From the NCBI RefSeq assembly GCF_001298735.1, contig NZ_CYSP01000006.1:124001-188000 (forward strand): a stretch of DNA of 64,000 nt. The letters run 5' to 3'. The DNA comes from Propionispora sp. 2/2-37 (GTDB lineage: Bacteria > Bacillota > Negativicutes > Propionisporales > Propionisporaceae). This document shows positions 45,015-54,593 of the stretch, one piece after another. Under the pieces are notes generated by a model. The model had not been told where the DNA came from, made no database searches, and saw only the letters and a program-made list of their open reading frames with translations. The position numbers and the translations under genes are program-made. Position 1 is the stretch's first letter, and each line of letters opens with the position of its first letter.

Positions 45015-46367
45015 ATGAGAAATCTATATAAACGAATTGCCTTTGCCATCGAAAATCAAATAATACAGAAAAACTATCAGGGCGGACGAAAACTACCATC
45101 GATTCGTGAGCTTTGTGAGAAATATCATTGCTCGAAAACCACGGCGGTGAAAGCCTATGATACTTTAAAAAATAAGCATATGGTCTATTCTGTGCCGCAA
45201 AGCGGCTATTATATTGTTGAGCAATCACTCAGAAATGAAGAAATTGATCATTCGGTTGTCGATTTTTCTACTGGAAATCCGCTTATTGGGGCTGTCCATA
45301 TTCCGGACCTCAAACACTGTTTGGACCGGGCGGTTGATTTAAGTAATAATTACTCCATACGTCGTGATCTGCATGGAACCGGTTCTTTACGGAAACTATT
45401 GCCGCATTATCTGCAAACCTTTCAGGTTTTTACTTCTGTCAAAAATGTATTTATTACTCTTGGTATTCAACAAATGTTAAATCTGTTGACACATATGCCT
45501 TTTCCGAATGGAAATAAGACAGTTCTTATTGAACAACCCACCTATCGGTTTTTTATGGAATCTTTAAAGCGTTCCGGCAGCTCCGTGCTGGGGATAAAAA
45601 GAACTTGTCACGGATTAGATCTGGATGAACTTGAATTTCTTTTTAAAACCAAAAAGATCAAGTTTTTTTATACTGTTCCGCGCAATCATAATCCACTGGG
45701 CACGACATATCCGGCTGTGCAAAGGAAGAGTATTGCAGAATTGGCTGCCAGGCATCACGTCTATATTGTAGAAGACGATTATTTTGGTGATGTTGTTAAT
45801 GACGCCCGCTATGATCCGATATATGCCTATGGTGACCATTACCATCACATCTATTTAAAAAGTTTTTCTAAAATCATTCCTTGGTTCCGGATTGGGATTG
45901 CCGTTATTCCCACGCATTTGTTACCGGTTTTTGAGAAAGAGACCTGGTATTCGTATTACCAGTCATATTTTTCTGCCTCACTGGTGTCGCAGGCAACGCT
46001 GGACATGTACATACGAAGTAAGCTATTGGCGAAACATGCGTATGAGATCGGGAAGGAGTTGAATATCCGTCTGGCAAGACTGCAAAAATGCCTGGAGGAT
46101 TTACGGGAATATGGGATAGAGCATCCGGGAATAACGAGTGGATTTTACACCTACCTTAGGTTTCCTAATATTGTTGATGAAGAACGGCTTGCGCACGAAT
46201 TGCGCAAAAAGGGGATTTTTATATCCCGGGGAACGTTGTATTATCTTGACCGATCCTTTTATGAAAAAGGTATAAGAATCAGTATTTCCCGGACTAACGC
46301 GAAAGATATTGAACGGGGGTGCGAGATAATTGGCTTAGTGGTAAAAAGTCTGACAGCAAGAGGATAA
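45015..46367 (+). CDS. GntR/MocR-family regulator with aminotransferase-like domain
   Basis: A 450-residue fusion. Residues 1-75 form a GntR winged helix (GGRKLPSIRELCEKYHCSKT), followed by a fold-type I aminotransferase domain with YTVPRNHNPLGTTYP, EDDYFGDV and the putative PLP lysine in KSFSKIIPWFRIGI. Such regulators usually bind PLP or an amino compound as effector. It is divergent from the GH4 gene with 113 bases between starts, so it may control that gene; an aminosugar effector would suit but is speculative. AGGAGG lies five bases ahead of the ATG. Confidence 0.9.
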   Translation: MRNLYKRIAFAIENQIIQKNYQGGRKLPSIRELCEKYHCSKTTAVKAYDTLKNKHMVYSVPQSGYYIVEQSLRNEEIDHSVVDFSTGNPLIGAVHIPDLKHCLDRAVDLSNNYSIRRDLHGTGSLRKLLPHYLQTFQVFTSVKNVFITLGIQQMLNLLTHMPFPNGNKTVLIEQPTYRFFMESLKRSGSSVLGIKRTCHGLDLDELEFLFKTKKIKFFYTVPRNHNPLGTTYPAVQRKSIAELAARHHVYIVEDDYFGDVVNDARYDPIYAYGDHYHHIYLKSFSKIIPWFRIGIAVIPTHLLPVFEKETWYSYYQSYFSASLVSQATLDMYIRSKLLAKHAYEIGKELNIRLARLQKCLEDLREYGIEHPGITSGFYTYLRFPNIVDEERLAHELRKKGIFISRGTLYYLDRSFYEKGIRISISRTNAKDIERGCEIIGLVVKSLTARG

Positions 46368-46545
46368 TTGAGGAATAGGATTCTATACTATTTCTTTATA
46401 GAAATAGGTTGTGTACCTTAATGTAAACGCTGCTGTATAAAGAATGAAGGTTGTTCTCAGTGGGGCGAATACAGAAATCTCTTATCATATTCAGGTGATG
46501 TAATACATAGTAGTATATCGTTTGTAATTTTCGGATGAAGAAGGG

Positions 46546-47472
46546 ATGATTGTGTTTAGTTTGAGAACAATACTGATTTTGCTTACTGCAGCATTGCTCT
46601 TTTGGGATAATAATGCTTTTGCCGAAGGTAAATCGGGACTTGAAATTATAATTAATATCCCCAGTCGTACGTTGGATTTGTATCGCGATAATACTCTGTG
46701 GAGAGAATATGCCGTCGCCGTAGGTAAACCTTCCACACCGACACCGACTGGAGATTTTTATATTTCTACCAAAGAAGTCAATCCTGACTGGATACCTCCG
46801 AACGGAGATGCTGTTGTCCCGTCGGGGCCCCTTAATCCTTTGGGATATCGCTGGATGGGGTTATACTCAACTTATGGAATACATGGAACCAACGCTCCGT
46901 GGAGTATCGGTTCCGTGATATCGAATGGCTGCATCCGCATGAATGAGAGTGATGCAGAAGAACTATTTGATACAGTTTTCATAGGTACACCAGTTCATAT
47001 TATTTATGAACGCATCAGGGTATATATTGATAACGATGGTTATGCCTCTTTGCATATTTATCCTGATATCTATAACAGCCAGCCGCTCGATGTTGCTACA
47101 GTTTACTTAAAGCTGGCACAATATGGAATCAATGGGCTGGTAGATGCAGAACAAGTTGATCGGGCGCTGCAAAATAATGAAGAACAACATATGGCATTAG
47201 GCCGGGTTTGCAGTATTGTTCTACATGGCAGCGAGCTTAAAGAAAAAGCGATTGAGCTGAACGGCACACTTTGGGTACCGGTATGGCCTGTGGCAATCGC
47301 ATTAAAAACGGACATAACCTGGAATGCTGCCAGGGGCATCATTTATGCGGATGATCACAGTGTTCCGGGCATGGCACGGGGAGATATTTTATATGCAACC
47401 ACTGAACATATACAACAACTGTTTGGTATATTCTTGGAATTTCCCTGTAAAAGGAAATTGCAGCATGGTTGA
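46546..47472 (+). CDS. L,D-transpeptidase (YkuD) with C-terminal stalk-like domain
   Basis: Exported protein of 308 residues. After a signal peptide (residues 1-26, cut near NAFAEGK) comes a YkuD catalytic domain with IHGTNAPWSIG and the active-site SNGCIRM (Cys near residue 130), which forms 3-3 cross-links or attaches proteins to peptidoglycan. The C-terminal part (IELNGTLWVPVWPVAIAL, TWNAARGIIY) resembles the copper-amine-oxidase-N-like stalk domain often used for wall proteins in Negativicutes. The start is uncertain: the ATG at 46546 abuts AAGAAGGG, and a GTG at 46552 has better spacing. Confidence 0.88.
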   Translation: MIVFSLRTILILLTAALLFWDNNAFAEGKSGLEIIINIPSRTLDLYRDNTLWREYAVAVGKPSTPTPTGDFYISTKEVNPDWIPPNGDAVVPSGPLNPLGYRWMGLYSTYGIHGTNAPWSIGSVISNGCIRMNESDAEELFDTVFIGTPVHIIYERIRVYIDNDGYASLHIYPDIYNSQPLDVATVYLKLAQYGINGLVDAEQVDRALQNNEEQHMALGRVCSIVLHGSELKEKAIELNGTLWVPVWPVAIALKTDITWNAARGIIYADDHSVPGMARGDILYATTEHIQQLFGIFLEFPCKRKLQHG

Positions 47473-47509
47473 CGGATAAAGATGGTTGCTGTATAATTTT
47501 GTTAGTAAT

Positions 47510-47545
47510 AACTCCTGCTGGTATTTTACTAGTAGGGGTTTTTTA
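47510..47545 (+). terminator. Terminator after the L,D-transpeptidase gene
   Basis: Fourteen-base stem (47510-47523 with 47527-47540, three G-T pairs) followed by T6. It separates the gene from polA. Confidence 0.85.
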
Positions 47546-47601
47546 ACATGATTATTCTTCTTAGCGAGAATACTAAATTAAATGATGGTGAGGGGATAAA
47601 C

Positions 47602-50232
47602 ATGTCTCCAAAATTTGTTATTATTGACGGCAGCAGTCTGGTGCATCGTGCGTTTTATGCCCTGCCGCTGCTTACGACTGCCAGCGGGCAGTATACGAAT
47701 GCCGCTTACGGTTTTACCACCATGCTGGTTAAATTACTGGCCGATATTAAACCGGACGCGGTAGCGGTGGCCTTTGATAAAGGGCGCATCACTTTCCGCA
47801 ATAATACCTATTCTGAGTATAAGGCGCATCGTAAGCCGACTCCGACCGAATTGTCGGAACAGTTTCCGCTGGTCAAGGAAATTCTTCAGGCCTTTCATAT
47901 CCGTGTTTTGGAGGAAGCTGGCTATGAAGGGGATGACATTATTGGTACTTTGTCGGTAAAGGCCGTGCAGGCTGATTGTGATGTTATTATTGTAACAGGT
48001 GACCGGGATGCGCTTCAGTTAATCGGACCTAAGACAAAAGTACTTTTAACCAAAAAAGGTATTTCCGAGCTGGAAATATTTGATGCAGAAGCTTTTCGGA
48101 ATAAATACAAAATTGATTCAAACCAGCTTATTGATGTAAAAGGGTTAATGGGCGATACTTCGGATAATATACCGGGGGTTCCGGGAATTGGAGAAAAGAC
48201 GGCAACAAAATTGGTCGCTGAATTTGGCTCGGTAGAAAACATTTTAGATAATATTGACCGCATTTCGGGGAAAAAACTGCAGGATAATTTGCGTACTCAT
48301 CAGGATATGGCAATTTTGTCGAAAAAACTGGCGACTATTGCCTGCGATATGCCATTTGAATTTATGCTGGATGAGTTTAAGTATGCTCCGGACAGTGCCC
48401 GGCTTAGGGAACTGTTTAACCAATTTGAATTCAAAAGTTTATTGCTTAGAATGGGTGAGATATTTCCCGGAAATGGAACCGCTAAAACCGGCGATGATGA
48501 ATTTTTTGACCAATGCACTGTTGCGGCGGATGAAGAACGGATTGCCGAAATAGTTGCGGATATCCGGCATCGCGCCGTTCTACTGTTTTATCCTGTACTG
48601 CAGGGAGGCATACCGGAGCTGTCATTTATGGGCATGGCGGTATGGGATGGAAATGAAGACGAAGTGGTATATATTTCGGCGCAAAGCAAGGGCTGGAGCC
48701 AGGTTGTTCAACTTCTGAACGATGATGCCGTCCGAAAAATTACCTATGATGCAAAACCTGTGTACAATGCTTGCCGCCATGAGGGTATTTTGCTTAGGGG
48801 GCTGGAATTTGACGTTTTATTGGGCGCCTATCTGCTTGATCCTACCGCGGCAGAGTATCCTTTACGTATGTTGACGGCAAAGTATTTAAACGGCTTCCCC
48901 TCCCTCCGACCGGAGCAGGAACAAGACGCGCAGGCCATAGCTTGCTGGGCAGTTACCGCGGTCGCCCGCTTGTATCCAAAAATCATTACACTGCTTAAGG
49001 AATGGAAACTGGAAACCCTGTACCGGAAGATTGAATTGCCGCTGGTGGATGTTTTGTCGGCAATGGAAAGCTGTGGGATTACTATTGATGAAGAGCGATT
49101 ACAAGTTATGTCTGAGGAAATTGCGGCAAGAATCAGTGAACTATTGCAGGAAATTTATAGCCTTGCCGGTGAACAATTTAATGTTAATTCTACGAAACAA
49201 CTGGGAGTACTTCTATTTGATAAATTTCAGCTTCCCGTTATAAAAAAGACGAAAACCGGTTATTCGACAGATGCCGAGGTTTTGGAAAAACTTTCCGGTA
49301 CGCATCCGATTATTGATTGCTTGTTGGAATACCGAATGTTGACAAAGTTAAAATCTACTTATCTGGATGGTTTGGCCGGCTTGGTTCATAGCGGGACCAA
49401 ACGGATACATACTACTTTTAACCAAACGGTTACAGCAACCGGACGATTAAGCAGTTCCGAGCCGAATTTGCAGAATATCCCTATTCGTACGGATATTGGA
49501 CGGAAAATTCGCGAGTTATTCATTCCCGGGGCGGGTTTTGACTATATTATGTCTGCCGATTATTCACAGATTGAACTTAGAATATTAGCTCATATGTCTC
49601 AAGACGACGGACTAATTGATGCTTTTAAACATAGTCAGGATATTCATACCCGTACTGCCGCGGAAGTTTTTGGCATCCCTATGTCTGCAGTGACGCCGGA
49701 AATGCGTTCCAGAGCGAAAGCGGTCAATTTCGGTATTGTATACGGCATCAGTGATTACGGGCTGTCTCGGGATATCGGCGTCACCCGCAGGGAGGCCGGT
49801 CAATATATTGAAAGTTATTTTGCGCGCTACCACGGTGTAAAAGAATTTATTGATGCAGTGGTTCAGTATGCTCATACACATGGTTATGTCACGACGATGT
49901 TTGAACGGCGGCGTTATTTGCCCGAGATTAACAGCAGTAACTTTAACCAACGGTCATTTGCCGAACGGACGGCTATGAATACTCCCATCCAGGGAACGGC
50001 TGCAGATATCATCAAGAAGGCAATGATTGATGTATATAGTGAATTGGCCGAAAAAAAATTCCGCAGCCGGATATTATTGCAGGTCCATGATGAATTACTT
50101 TTAGAAGTGCCGGCCGCCGAAGTTGATAGGGTTAGTGAATTGGTGAAGCGGTCTATGGAACGGGCTGTAATGCTGGCCGTACCGATGGTTGCCGATGTGA
50201 AAATAGGTAAAAACTGGGCAAGTGCAAAATGA
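47602..50232 (+). CDS. polA: DNA polymerase I
   Basis: Repair and Okazaki-fragment polymerase of 876 residues. N-terminal 5'-3' exonuclease (FVIIDGSSLVHRAFYALPLL, GDTSDNIPGVPGIGEKTA), a middle region without the catalytic acidic residues of proofreading exonucleases (VLLFYPVLQGG where DxE is expected), and the polymerase with motif A MSADYSQIELRILAH, motif B RSRAKAVNFGIVYG and motif C LLQVHDELLLEV. So it should lack 3'-5' proofreading, as in Bacillus and Thermus PolA. ATG at 47602 follows a GGTGAGGGG ribosome site; 17 further codons upstream are in frame. Heads the polA-fpg-coaE cluster. Confidence 0.95.
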   Translation: MSPKFVIIDGSSLVHRAFYALPLLTTASGQYTNAAYGFTTMLVKLLADIKPDAVAVAFDKGRITFRNNTYSEYKAHRKPTPTELSEQFPLVKEILQAFHIRVLEEAGYEGDDIIGTLSVKAVQADCDVIIVTGDRDALQLIGPKTKVLLTKKGISELEIFDAEAFRNKYKIDSNQLIDVKGLMGDTSDNIPGVPGIGEKTATKLVAEFGSVENILDNIDRISGKKLQDNLRTHQDMAILSKKLATIACDMPFEFMLDEFKYAPDSARLRELFNQFEFKSLLLRMGEIFPGNGTAKTGDDEFFDQCTVAADEERIAEIVADIRHRAVLLFYPVLQGGIPELSFMGMAVWDGNEDEVVYISAQSKGWSQVVQLLNDDAVRKITYDAKPVYNACRHEGILLRGLEFDVLLGAYLLDPTAAEYPLRMLTAKYLNGFPSLRPEQEQDAQAIACWAVTAVARLYPKIITLLKEWKLETLYRKIELPLVDVLSAMESCGITIDEERLQVMSEEIAARISELLQEIYSLAGEQFNVNSTKQLGVLLFDKFQLPVIKKTKTGYSTDAEVLEKLSGTHPIIDCLLEYRMLTKLKSTYLDGLAGLVHSGTKRIHTTFNQTVTATGRLSSSEPNLQNIPIRTDIGRKIRELFIPGAGFDYIMSADYSQIELRILAHMSQDDGLIDAFKHSQDIHTRTAAEVFGIPMSAVTPEMRSRAKAVNFGIVYGISDYGLSRDIGVTRREAGQYIESYFARYHGVKEFIDAVVQYAHTHGYVTTMFERRRYLPEINSSNFNQRSFAERTAMNTPIQGTAADIIKKAMIDVYSELAEKKFRSRILLQVHDELLLEVPAAEVDRVSELVKRSMERAVMLAVPMVADVKIGKNWASAK

Positions 50233-50260
50233 TATTCCTGTCCGATATGGAGGAGTTACT

Positions 50261-51085
50261 ATGCCGGAATTGCCGGAAGTGGAGACCATCCGCCGAACGC
50301 TGGCGGATAAAGTTTCCCAACGTGTAATAAAGAAAGTAGAGTTATTGCTGCCACGCCTGATAAAATGGCCGGGTCCCGGAGAGTTTCAAGCCATGATTAC
50401 CGGGAAACGGATCAGGCAGTTAACACGGCGCGGCAAATATTTACTGTTTCATTTAGATGAAAACATGGTGATGGTTGTCCACTTACGGATGACAGGACGT
50501 CTGTATTTTCAGCACAAGGATGAGGCGCGGGATAAATATATGCGCATTCTTTTTACTCTGGATAATGGCGATGTGTTATTGTATGCGGATACCCGTACTT
50601 TGGGAACACTATATTTAATGGAAGAAAATGAGCTGTGGCGCATTTCCGGCTTGCAGCACCTAGGACCGGAACCTTTAACTCTGGAGTTTTCTCTTGTGTA
50701 TTTTAGTGCTATGCTCAAAAAACGTCCGGGGAAAATCAAAGCCGTATTGCTGAATCAGGCGCTTGTTAGCGGTTTGGGCAATATATATGTAGATGAAAGC
50801 CTGGCACAGGCTGGAATCCATCCGGAGCGAAGGGCTGACTGTCTGCTGGATAAAGAAATAGAAAGACTATATTATGCTGTCAATCAAGTTATCCAGGCCG
50901 GGATAGATAATGGTGGGACAAGTTTCCGCGATTATCGTGACGGTGCGGGAAGGCGTGGCAGCCATCAGGAGCATTTGCAGGTGTATGGCCGGCAGGCACA
51001 ACCTTGCCGTATTTGCGGTACCCCCATCGTTAAAACGGTTGTGGCTGGCCGTGGGACTCATTACTGCCCGTATTGCCAGCAGTAG
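50261..51085 (+). CDS. mutM: Formamidopyrimidine-DNA glycosylase
   Basis: Base-excision repair glycosylase/AP lyase for 8-oxoguanine, 274 residues. It starts MPELPEVET (catalytic Pro2, Glu3), with QALVSGLGNIYVDESL near residue 165 for the helix-two-turn-helix and the C-terminal zinc finger CRIC...CPYC. The ATG at 50261 follows AGGAG; the frame is open upstream into polA, but the MPELPEVE start is decisive. Confidence 0.97.
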   Translation: MPELPEVETIRRTLADKVSQRVIKKVELLLPRLIKWPGPGEFQAMITGKRIRQLTRRGKYLLFHLDENMVMVVHLRMTGRLYFQHKDEARDKYMRILFTLDNGDVLLYADTRTLGTLYLMEENELWRISGLQHLGPEPLTLEFSLVYFSAMLKKRPGKIKAVLLNQALVSGLGNIYVDESLAQAGIHPERRADCLLDKEIERLYYAVNQVIQAGIDNGGTSFRDYRDGAGRRGSHQEHLQVYGRQAQPCRICGTPIVKTVVAGRGTHYCPYCQQ

Positions 51086-51112
51086 AAACCTTTGCAGCAG
51101 TTGGGAGGAAGT

Positions 51113-51724
51113 ATGTATATCATTGGATTAACCGGTGGGATTGCCAGCGGGAAAAGTACGGTCAGTACCATTTTGAAAGAAAATGGCTGTCGCATTATTG
51201 ATGCTGACCGTATTGCACATCAAGTTATGGAAGAGGGAAAACCTGTATGGCAGAAAATTGTCGAGCGCTTTGGGAGTGAGATTTTGCTTGCTGACCGGAG
51301 CATCAACAGAAAAAAACTGGGGGATGCCGTATTTAATGATTCCGCTTTGCGGACATGGCTGAATCATGTTACCCATCCTGCTATTCGGGAGGAGATTAAC
51401 CGGCAGATAGCAAAAGCCGGGCAGGAGGGGTGTAGCGTTGTTGTTCTGGATATCCCACTGTTAATTGAAGCAGGATGGCAGGAAGCGGTTGATGAACTAT
51501 GGGTTGTATATGTTAACCGCGAAAATCAGATTAGACGGTTAATGGCTCGGAGTGGTCTAACTCGTGAACAGGCATTGCAGCGAATTGATGCACAGATGAG
51601 CCTGGAGGAAAAACGGAATTATGCGGATGTCCTCATTGACAATAATACGGATAAAGAAACTATGAAGCAATACGTACTGGCAGCCTGGCGTAATCTGCAG
51701 AAGAATACGGGAAAAAGTCTGTAA
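51113..51724 (+). CDS. coaE: Dephospho-CoA kinase
   Basis: Last step of coenzyme A synthesis, 203 residues. P-loop GLTGGIASGKSTVS near residue 6-19, IDADRIAHQV, and VVLDIPLLIEAGW near 117 are standard. Start ATG at 51113 follows GGGAGGA. The polA-mutM-coaE order is common in Firmicutes. Confidence 0.96.
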   Translation: MYIIGLTGGIASGKSTVSTILKENGCRIIDADRIAHQVMEEGKPVWQKIVERFGSEILLADRSINRKKLGDAVFNDSALRTWLNHVTHPAIREEINRQIAKAGQEGCSVVVLDIPLLIEAGWQEAVDELWVVYVNRENQIRRLMARSGLTREQALQRIDAQMSLEEKRNYADVLIDNNTDKETMKQYVLAAWRNLQKNTGKSL

Positions 51725-51794
51725 AAGAAGTATGTTTTTGTTGCACGCCGCATAATTTGTAATTATATAGGATAACAGTAACGGAGTGATGGTC

Positions 51795-52367
51795 TTGTGT
51801 ATAATAACCCGGATGAGAATCCTGGTTGCCGGTGTGCTGATTCTAGTTGTTGGCGCCTATGCCGTATATTGTAGCGGTTGGTTTCAGAAAAAGTATGTTT
51901 ATCCTTTGCCATATGAAGCTATTATTTTTAAATATGCCCTGGAAAATGATCTGGACCCTTTTCTTGTTGCCAGTGTTATCAGGGCAGAAAGCAAGTTTTT
52001 GGTGAAAGCACGTTCGCCTAAAGGTGCTATGGGTCTTATGCAGATGATGCCGGAAACGGCGGAGTGGGTTGCGACACAGCTGGAATTTACTGATTTTTCC
52101 ATAAAACAGCTTGACGATCCGGAAGTGAGCATCAGACTGGGTGCATGGTATTTATCTTCTCTGAAGAAGGAGTTTAACAGTAACGAGATATTGATGCTCG
52201 CTGCTTATAATGGCGGCCGGGGCAATGTTAAGCACTGGATGGAGCAGTATCAATGGTCATTTGATTTTGCGGGAATAGAGGGGATTCCCTTTCGGGAAAC
52301 GCGTGAGTATGTAAAGAAGGTGCTTGCGAGTAAGGCACGCTATCAGGAATTATATCAAGCCGAATAG
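51795..52367 (+). CDS. Lytic transglycosylase (SLT family 1)
   Basis: Membrane-anchored murein transglycosylase of 190 residues. One N-terminal transmembrane helix (ILVAGVLILVVGAYAVYC) precedes an SLT domain with VIRAESKF (catalytic Glu), SPKGAMGLMQMMPETAEWV and AAYNGGRGNV. It releases 1,6-anhydromuropeptides, the kind of product that the peptide importer at 6-14.6 kb could later use. The TTG at 51795 is eight bases after GGAG and is preferred over the GTG/ATG at 51786-51789, which overlaps it. Confidence 0.92.
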   Translation: MCIITRMRILVAGVLILVVGAYAVYCSGWFQKKYVYPLPYEAIIFKYALENDLDPFLVASVIRAESKFLVKARSPKGAMGLMQMMPETAEWVATQLEFTDFSIKQLDDPEVSIRLGAWYLSSLKKEFNSNEILMLAAYNGGRGNVKHWMEQYQWSFDFAGIEGIPFRETREYVKKVLASKARYQELYQAE

Positions 52368-52408
52368 GAAATAAGGGCAGGCATGCTGTTGGGAAATGAG
52401 GTGTACTT

Positions 52409-54058
52409 TTGCGGTATTTCTATAAACTAATTTTGGTCAGTATCATGGTAGCAGCACTATTTACCACTGGCTGTGCTAAGCCGGAAGAACCTGGAGCACA
52501 ACAAAAACCAGGAGCTATGCAGGGAAAAATCAAGGCCGGAGGGCAGTTGACATATGGCAGCCTTCAAGAACCTAACACCTTAAACCCCCTGTTGTCCGAT
52601 CTGCTTTCCGTATCCGAAGTGAGCAGTTTGATTTTTAATGGTTTGCTAATTACCAATGAAAAGGGAGAATGGTTACCTGATCTGGCAGTTGCGGTTCCCA
52701 GTGTGCAAAACGGCGGAGTTAGCCGGGATGGACTAACGATTACTTACAAGCTTAGGGAAGGAGTAACCTGGCACGACGGTGCCCCATTCACCGCAGAGGA
52801 TGTTAAATTTACCTGGCAAATGATTATGAATCCCAAGGTTAATGTGGTTTCGCGTGAAGGTTATAATAAAATAGCTGCTATTGACACTCCGGATGCTTCA
52901 ACTGTTATTGTCAGATTTAAGGAAGCGTATGCGTCTTACTTGAATTTATTTCCGTTTATTTTGCCCAAACATATTCTGGAAAATGTACCTGATATCAACA
53001 AAGCGGAATTTAATCGTGCACCGATTGGTACAGGACCTTTTAAACTAAAAGAATGGCGTATGGCGGAAGCCATTTTTTTGGAAGCAAATCCTCAGTTTTT
53101 TCGTGGTAAACCTCTGTTGGATGAAATTGAATACAAAGTCATACCGGAGTTTAATCTCTTACTGTCTCAACTTAAGTCCGGTGAAATTGATATAGCTTGC
53201 AATATCGATTTTTTGCAGTTGGACCAAATTAAAGCCATCGAGGGGGTAAAGGTGGTCATTGTACCCAATATGATCTGGGAGCATATGGATTTTAATTTAG
53301 ACAATGAATTGTTCCAGGATGTTAAAGTGAGGCAGGCCATTGCATTGGGGATTGACCGCCAGGCTATTACAACTCAAATTCTTAAAGGGACTGCCGTTCC
53401 GGCAGCCGGCGATCAACCACCTATCTCGTGGGCATATAACCCTGCGGCAGTACCAGCGGGACGTGATGTGGATAAGGCGAGACAATTATTAACGGAAGCC
53501 GGCTGGCAGCCCGGTCCGGAAGGAATATTTGCCAAAGGTCAAAAACGGTTGCGCTTTTCTTTGGCAGTACCACTGGAGGATAAAACACGGGAAGCGGTAG
53601 CACAAATGATAGCACAAGAACTGCAGGAACTTGGCATTGCAGTCGAAGTGCGTCCTGTGGAAAAAGGGGTGTTCTTTAGCGACATGCTGAAAAACAGACG
53701 GTTTGAAACCGCTCTTTACGCATGGTTTGGCGGCAACGATCCGGATAATATCAGTTTATGGAATTCCAAATATATTCCGAGCAGAAACAATGGATATACG
53801 GGGCAAAATTATCCCGGCTGGCGCAATGCGGAAGTGGATGCTTTAACCGGACAAGCGTTGCATACGTTGGATATCGAAACCCGTAAGCAAGCCTATTTTC
53901 GCATACAGGATATATTAAGTCAGGAATACCCTGTAGTGCCGTTATATTATCATACCAATATTGATGTAATCAGAAATAATTTGGAAAATTACAAAGCCAA
54001 TCCGACGTTAGCGGGCAGCTTATGGAATGCCTGGGAATGGGGCTTTAGTGCTAAATAG
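52409..54058 (+). CDS. Peptide ABC transporter substrate-binding lipoprotein (orphan)
   Basis: A 549-residue family-5 solute-binding protein. Signal peptide with lipobox TTGC (Cys about residue 22), then YGSLQEPNTLNPLLSD, WHDGAPFTAEDVKFTWQ and the typical C-terminal YPVVPLYYH. No permease or ATPase genes adjoin; it probably uses a transporter encoded elsewhere, perhaps OppBCDF. The start is TTG, with GAGGTG five bases ahead. It follows the lytic transglycosylase by 41 bases. Confidence 0.92.
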   Translation: MRYFYKLILVSIMVAALFTTGCAKPEEPGAQQKPGAMQGKIKAGGQLTYGSLQEPNTLNPLLSDLLSVSEVSSLIFNGLLITNEKGEWLPDLAVAVPSVQNGGVSRDGLTITYKLREGVTWHDGAPFTAEDVKFTWQMIMNPKVNVVSREGYNKIAAIDTPDASTVIVRFKEAYASYLNLFPFILPKHILENVPDINKAEFNRAPIGTGPFKLKEWRMAEAIFLEANPQFFRGKPLLDEIEYKVIPEFNLLLSQLKSGEIDIACNIDFLQLDQIKAIEGVKVVIVPNMIWEHMDFNLDNELFQDVKVRQAIALGIDRQAITTQILKGTAVPAAGDQPPISWAYNPAAVPAGRDVDKARQLLTEAGWQPGPEGIFAKGQKRLRFSLAVPLEDKTREAVAQMIAQELQELGIAVEVRPVEKGVFFSDMLKNRRFETALYAWFGGNDPDNISLWNSKYIPSRNNGYTGQNYPGWRNAEVDALTGQALHTLDIETRKQAYFRIQDILSQEYPVVPLYYHTNIDVIRNNLENYKANPTLAGSLWNAWEWGFSAK

Positions 54059-54077
54059 CTTTCGGAAAGCATAAATA

Positions 54078-54105
54078 AAAGCTGGCATAGGAAAATGCCA
54101 GCTTT
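54078..54105. terminator. Bidirectional terminator
   Basis: Perfect 11-base stem (54078-54088 with 54095-54105) between the convergent binding-protein gene and the small minus-strand gene, whose last codon overlaps it by two bases. Confidence 0.85.
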
Positions 54106-54460
54106 ATAATTGTGCAATTAACGTTTTCGATGTGGGTTTTGTCCGGTCCTGCAAAGGATTGGAGGCCTGTTTCTGCAATTCAATGGCAGCGGTACTTAGC
54201 TCGACAATATAAGCAGGGTTGTCTTTATCCGTAACGGTTCCAGCATTCAACTTATTTTGTGATGCCTGTACTCGTTCAGTTGTCTGGCTGGTCGCAGTAT
54301 CGCTCAAATCTAGGATATAGGCGGGATTGTCTGAAGCTGACGCTCTGCTCCCCGGCCTGCTGATGTCATTAAGGGCTCGATTAATGCGCTGCTGCTGTTC
54401 AGCCGATAAATTTGGTTTTTCGACTAGATAAGCCTGATTGTTTGAAATTGTCACAGACAC
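54104..54460 (-). CDS. Small protein with three repeats of an N-(P/Q)-A-Y motif
   Basis: A 118-residue soluble protein without signal peptide. NQAYLVE (residue 8), NPAYILD (45) and NPAYIVE (81) recur at 36-37 residue spacing, each followed by a polar, helix-like linker. I do not recognise the family. The regular periodicity points to a repeat protein or several copies of one short linear binding motif. Its promoter region is not obvious. Confidence 0.6.
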   Translation of the reverse strand: MSVTISNNQAYLVEKPNLSAEQQQRINRALNDISRPGSRASASDNPAYILDLSDTATSQTTERVQASQNKLNAGTVTDKDNPAYIVELSTAAIELQKQASNPLQDRTKPTSKTLIAQL

Positions 54461-54593
54461 TTTTATCTCTCTCCTTTTATATCAGTATCCTACTAAATTT
54501 ATCCAATGTCAAGCAATATTTGAGATCACATTTTCCGGTACATAGGGAAAACGACGATTACAACTGTTTTTATACTAAGTCATGCAGGCTGGC

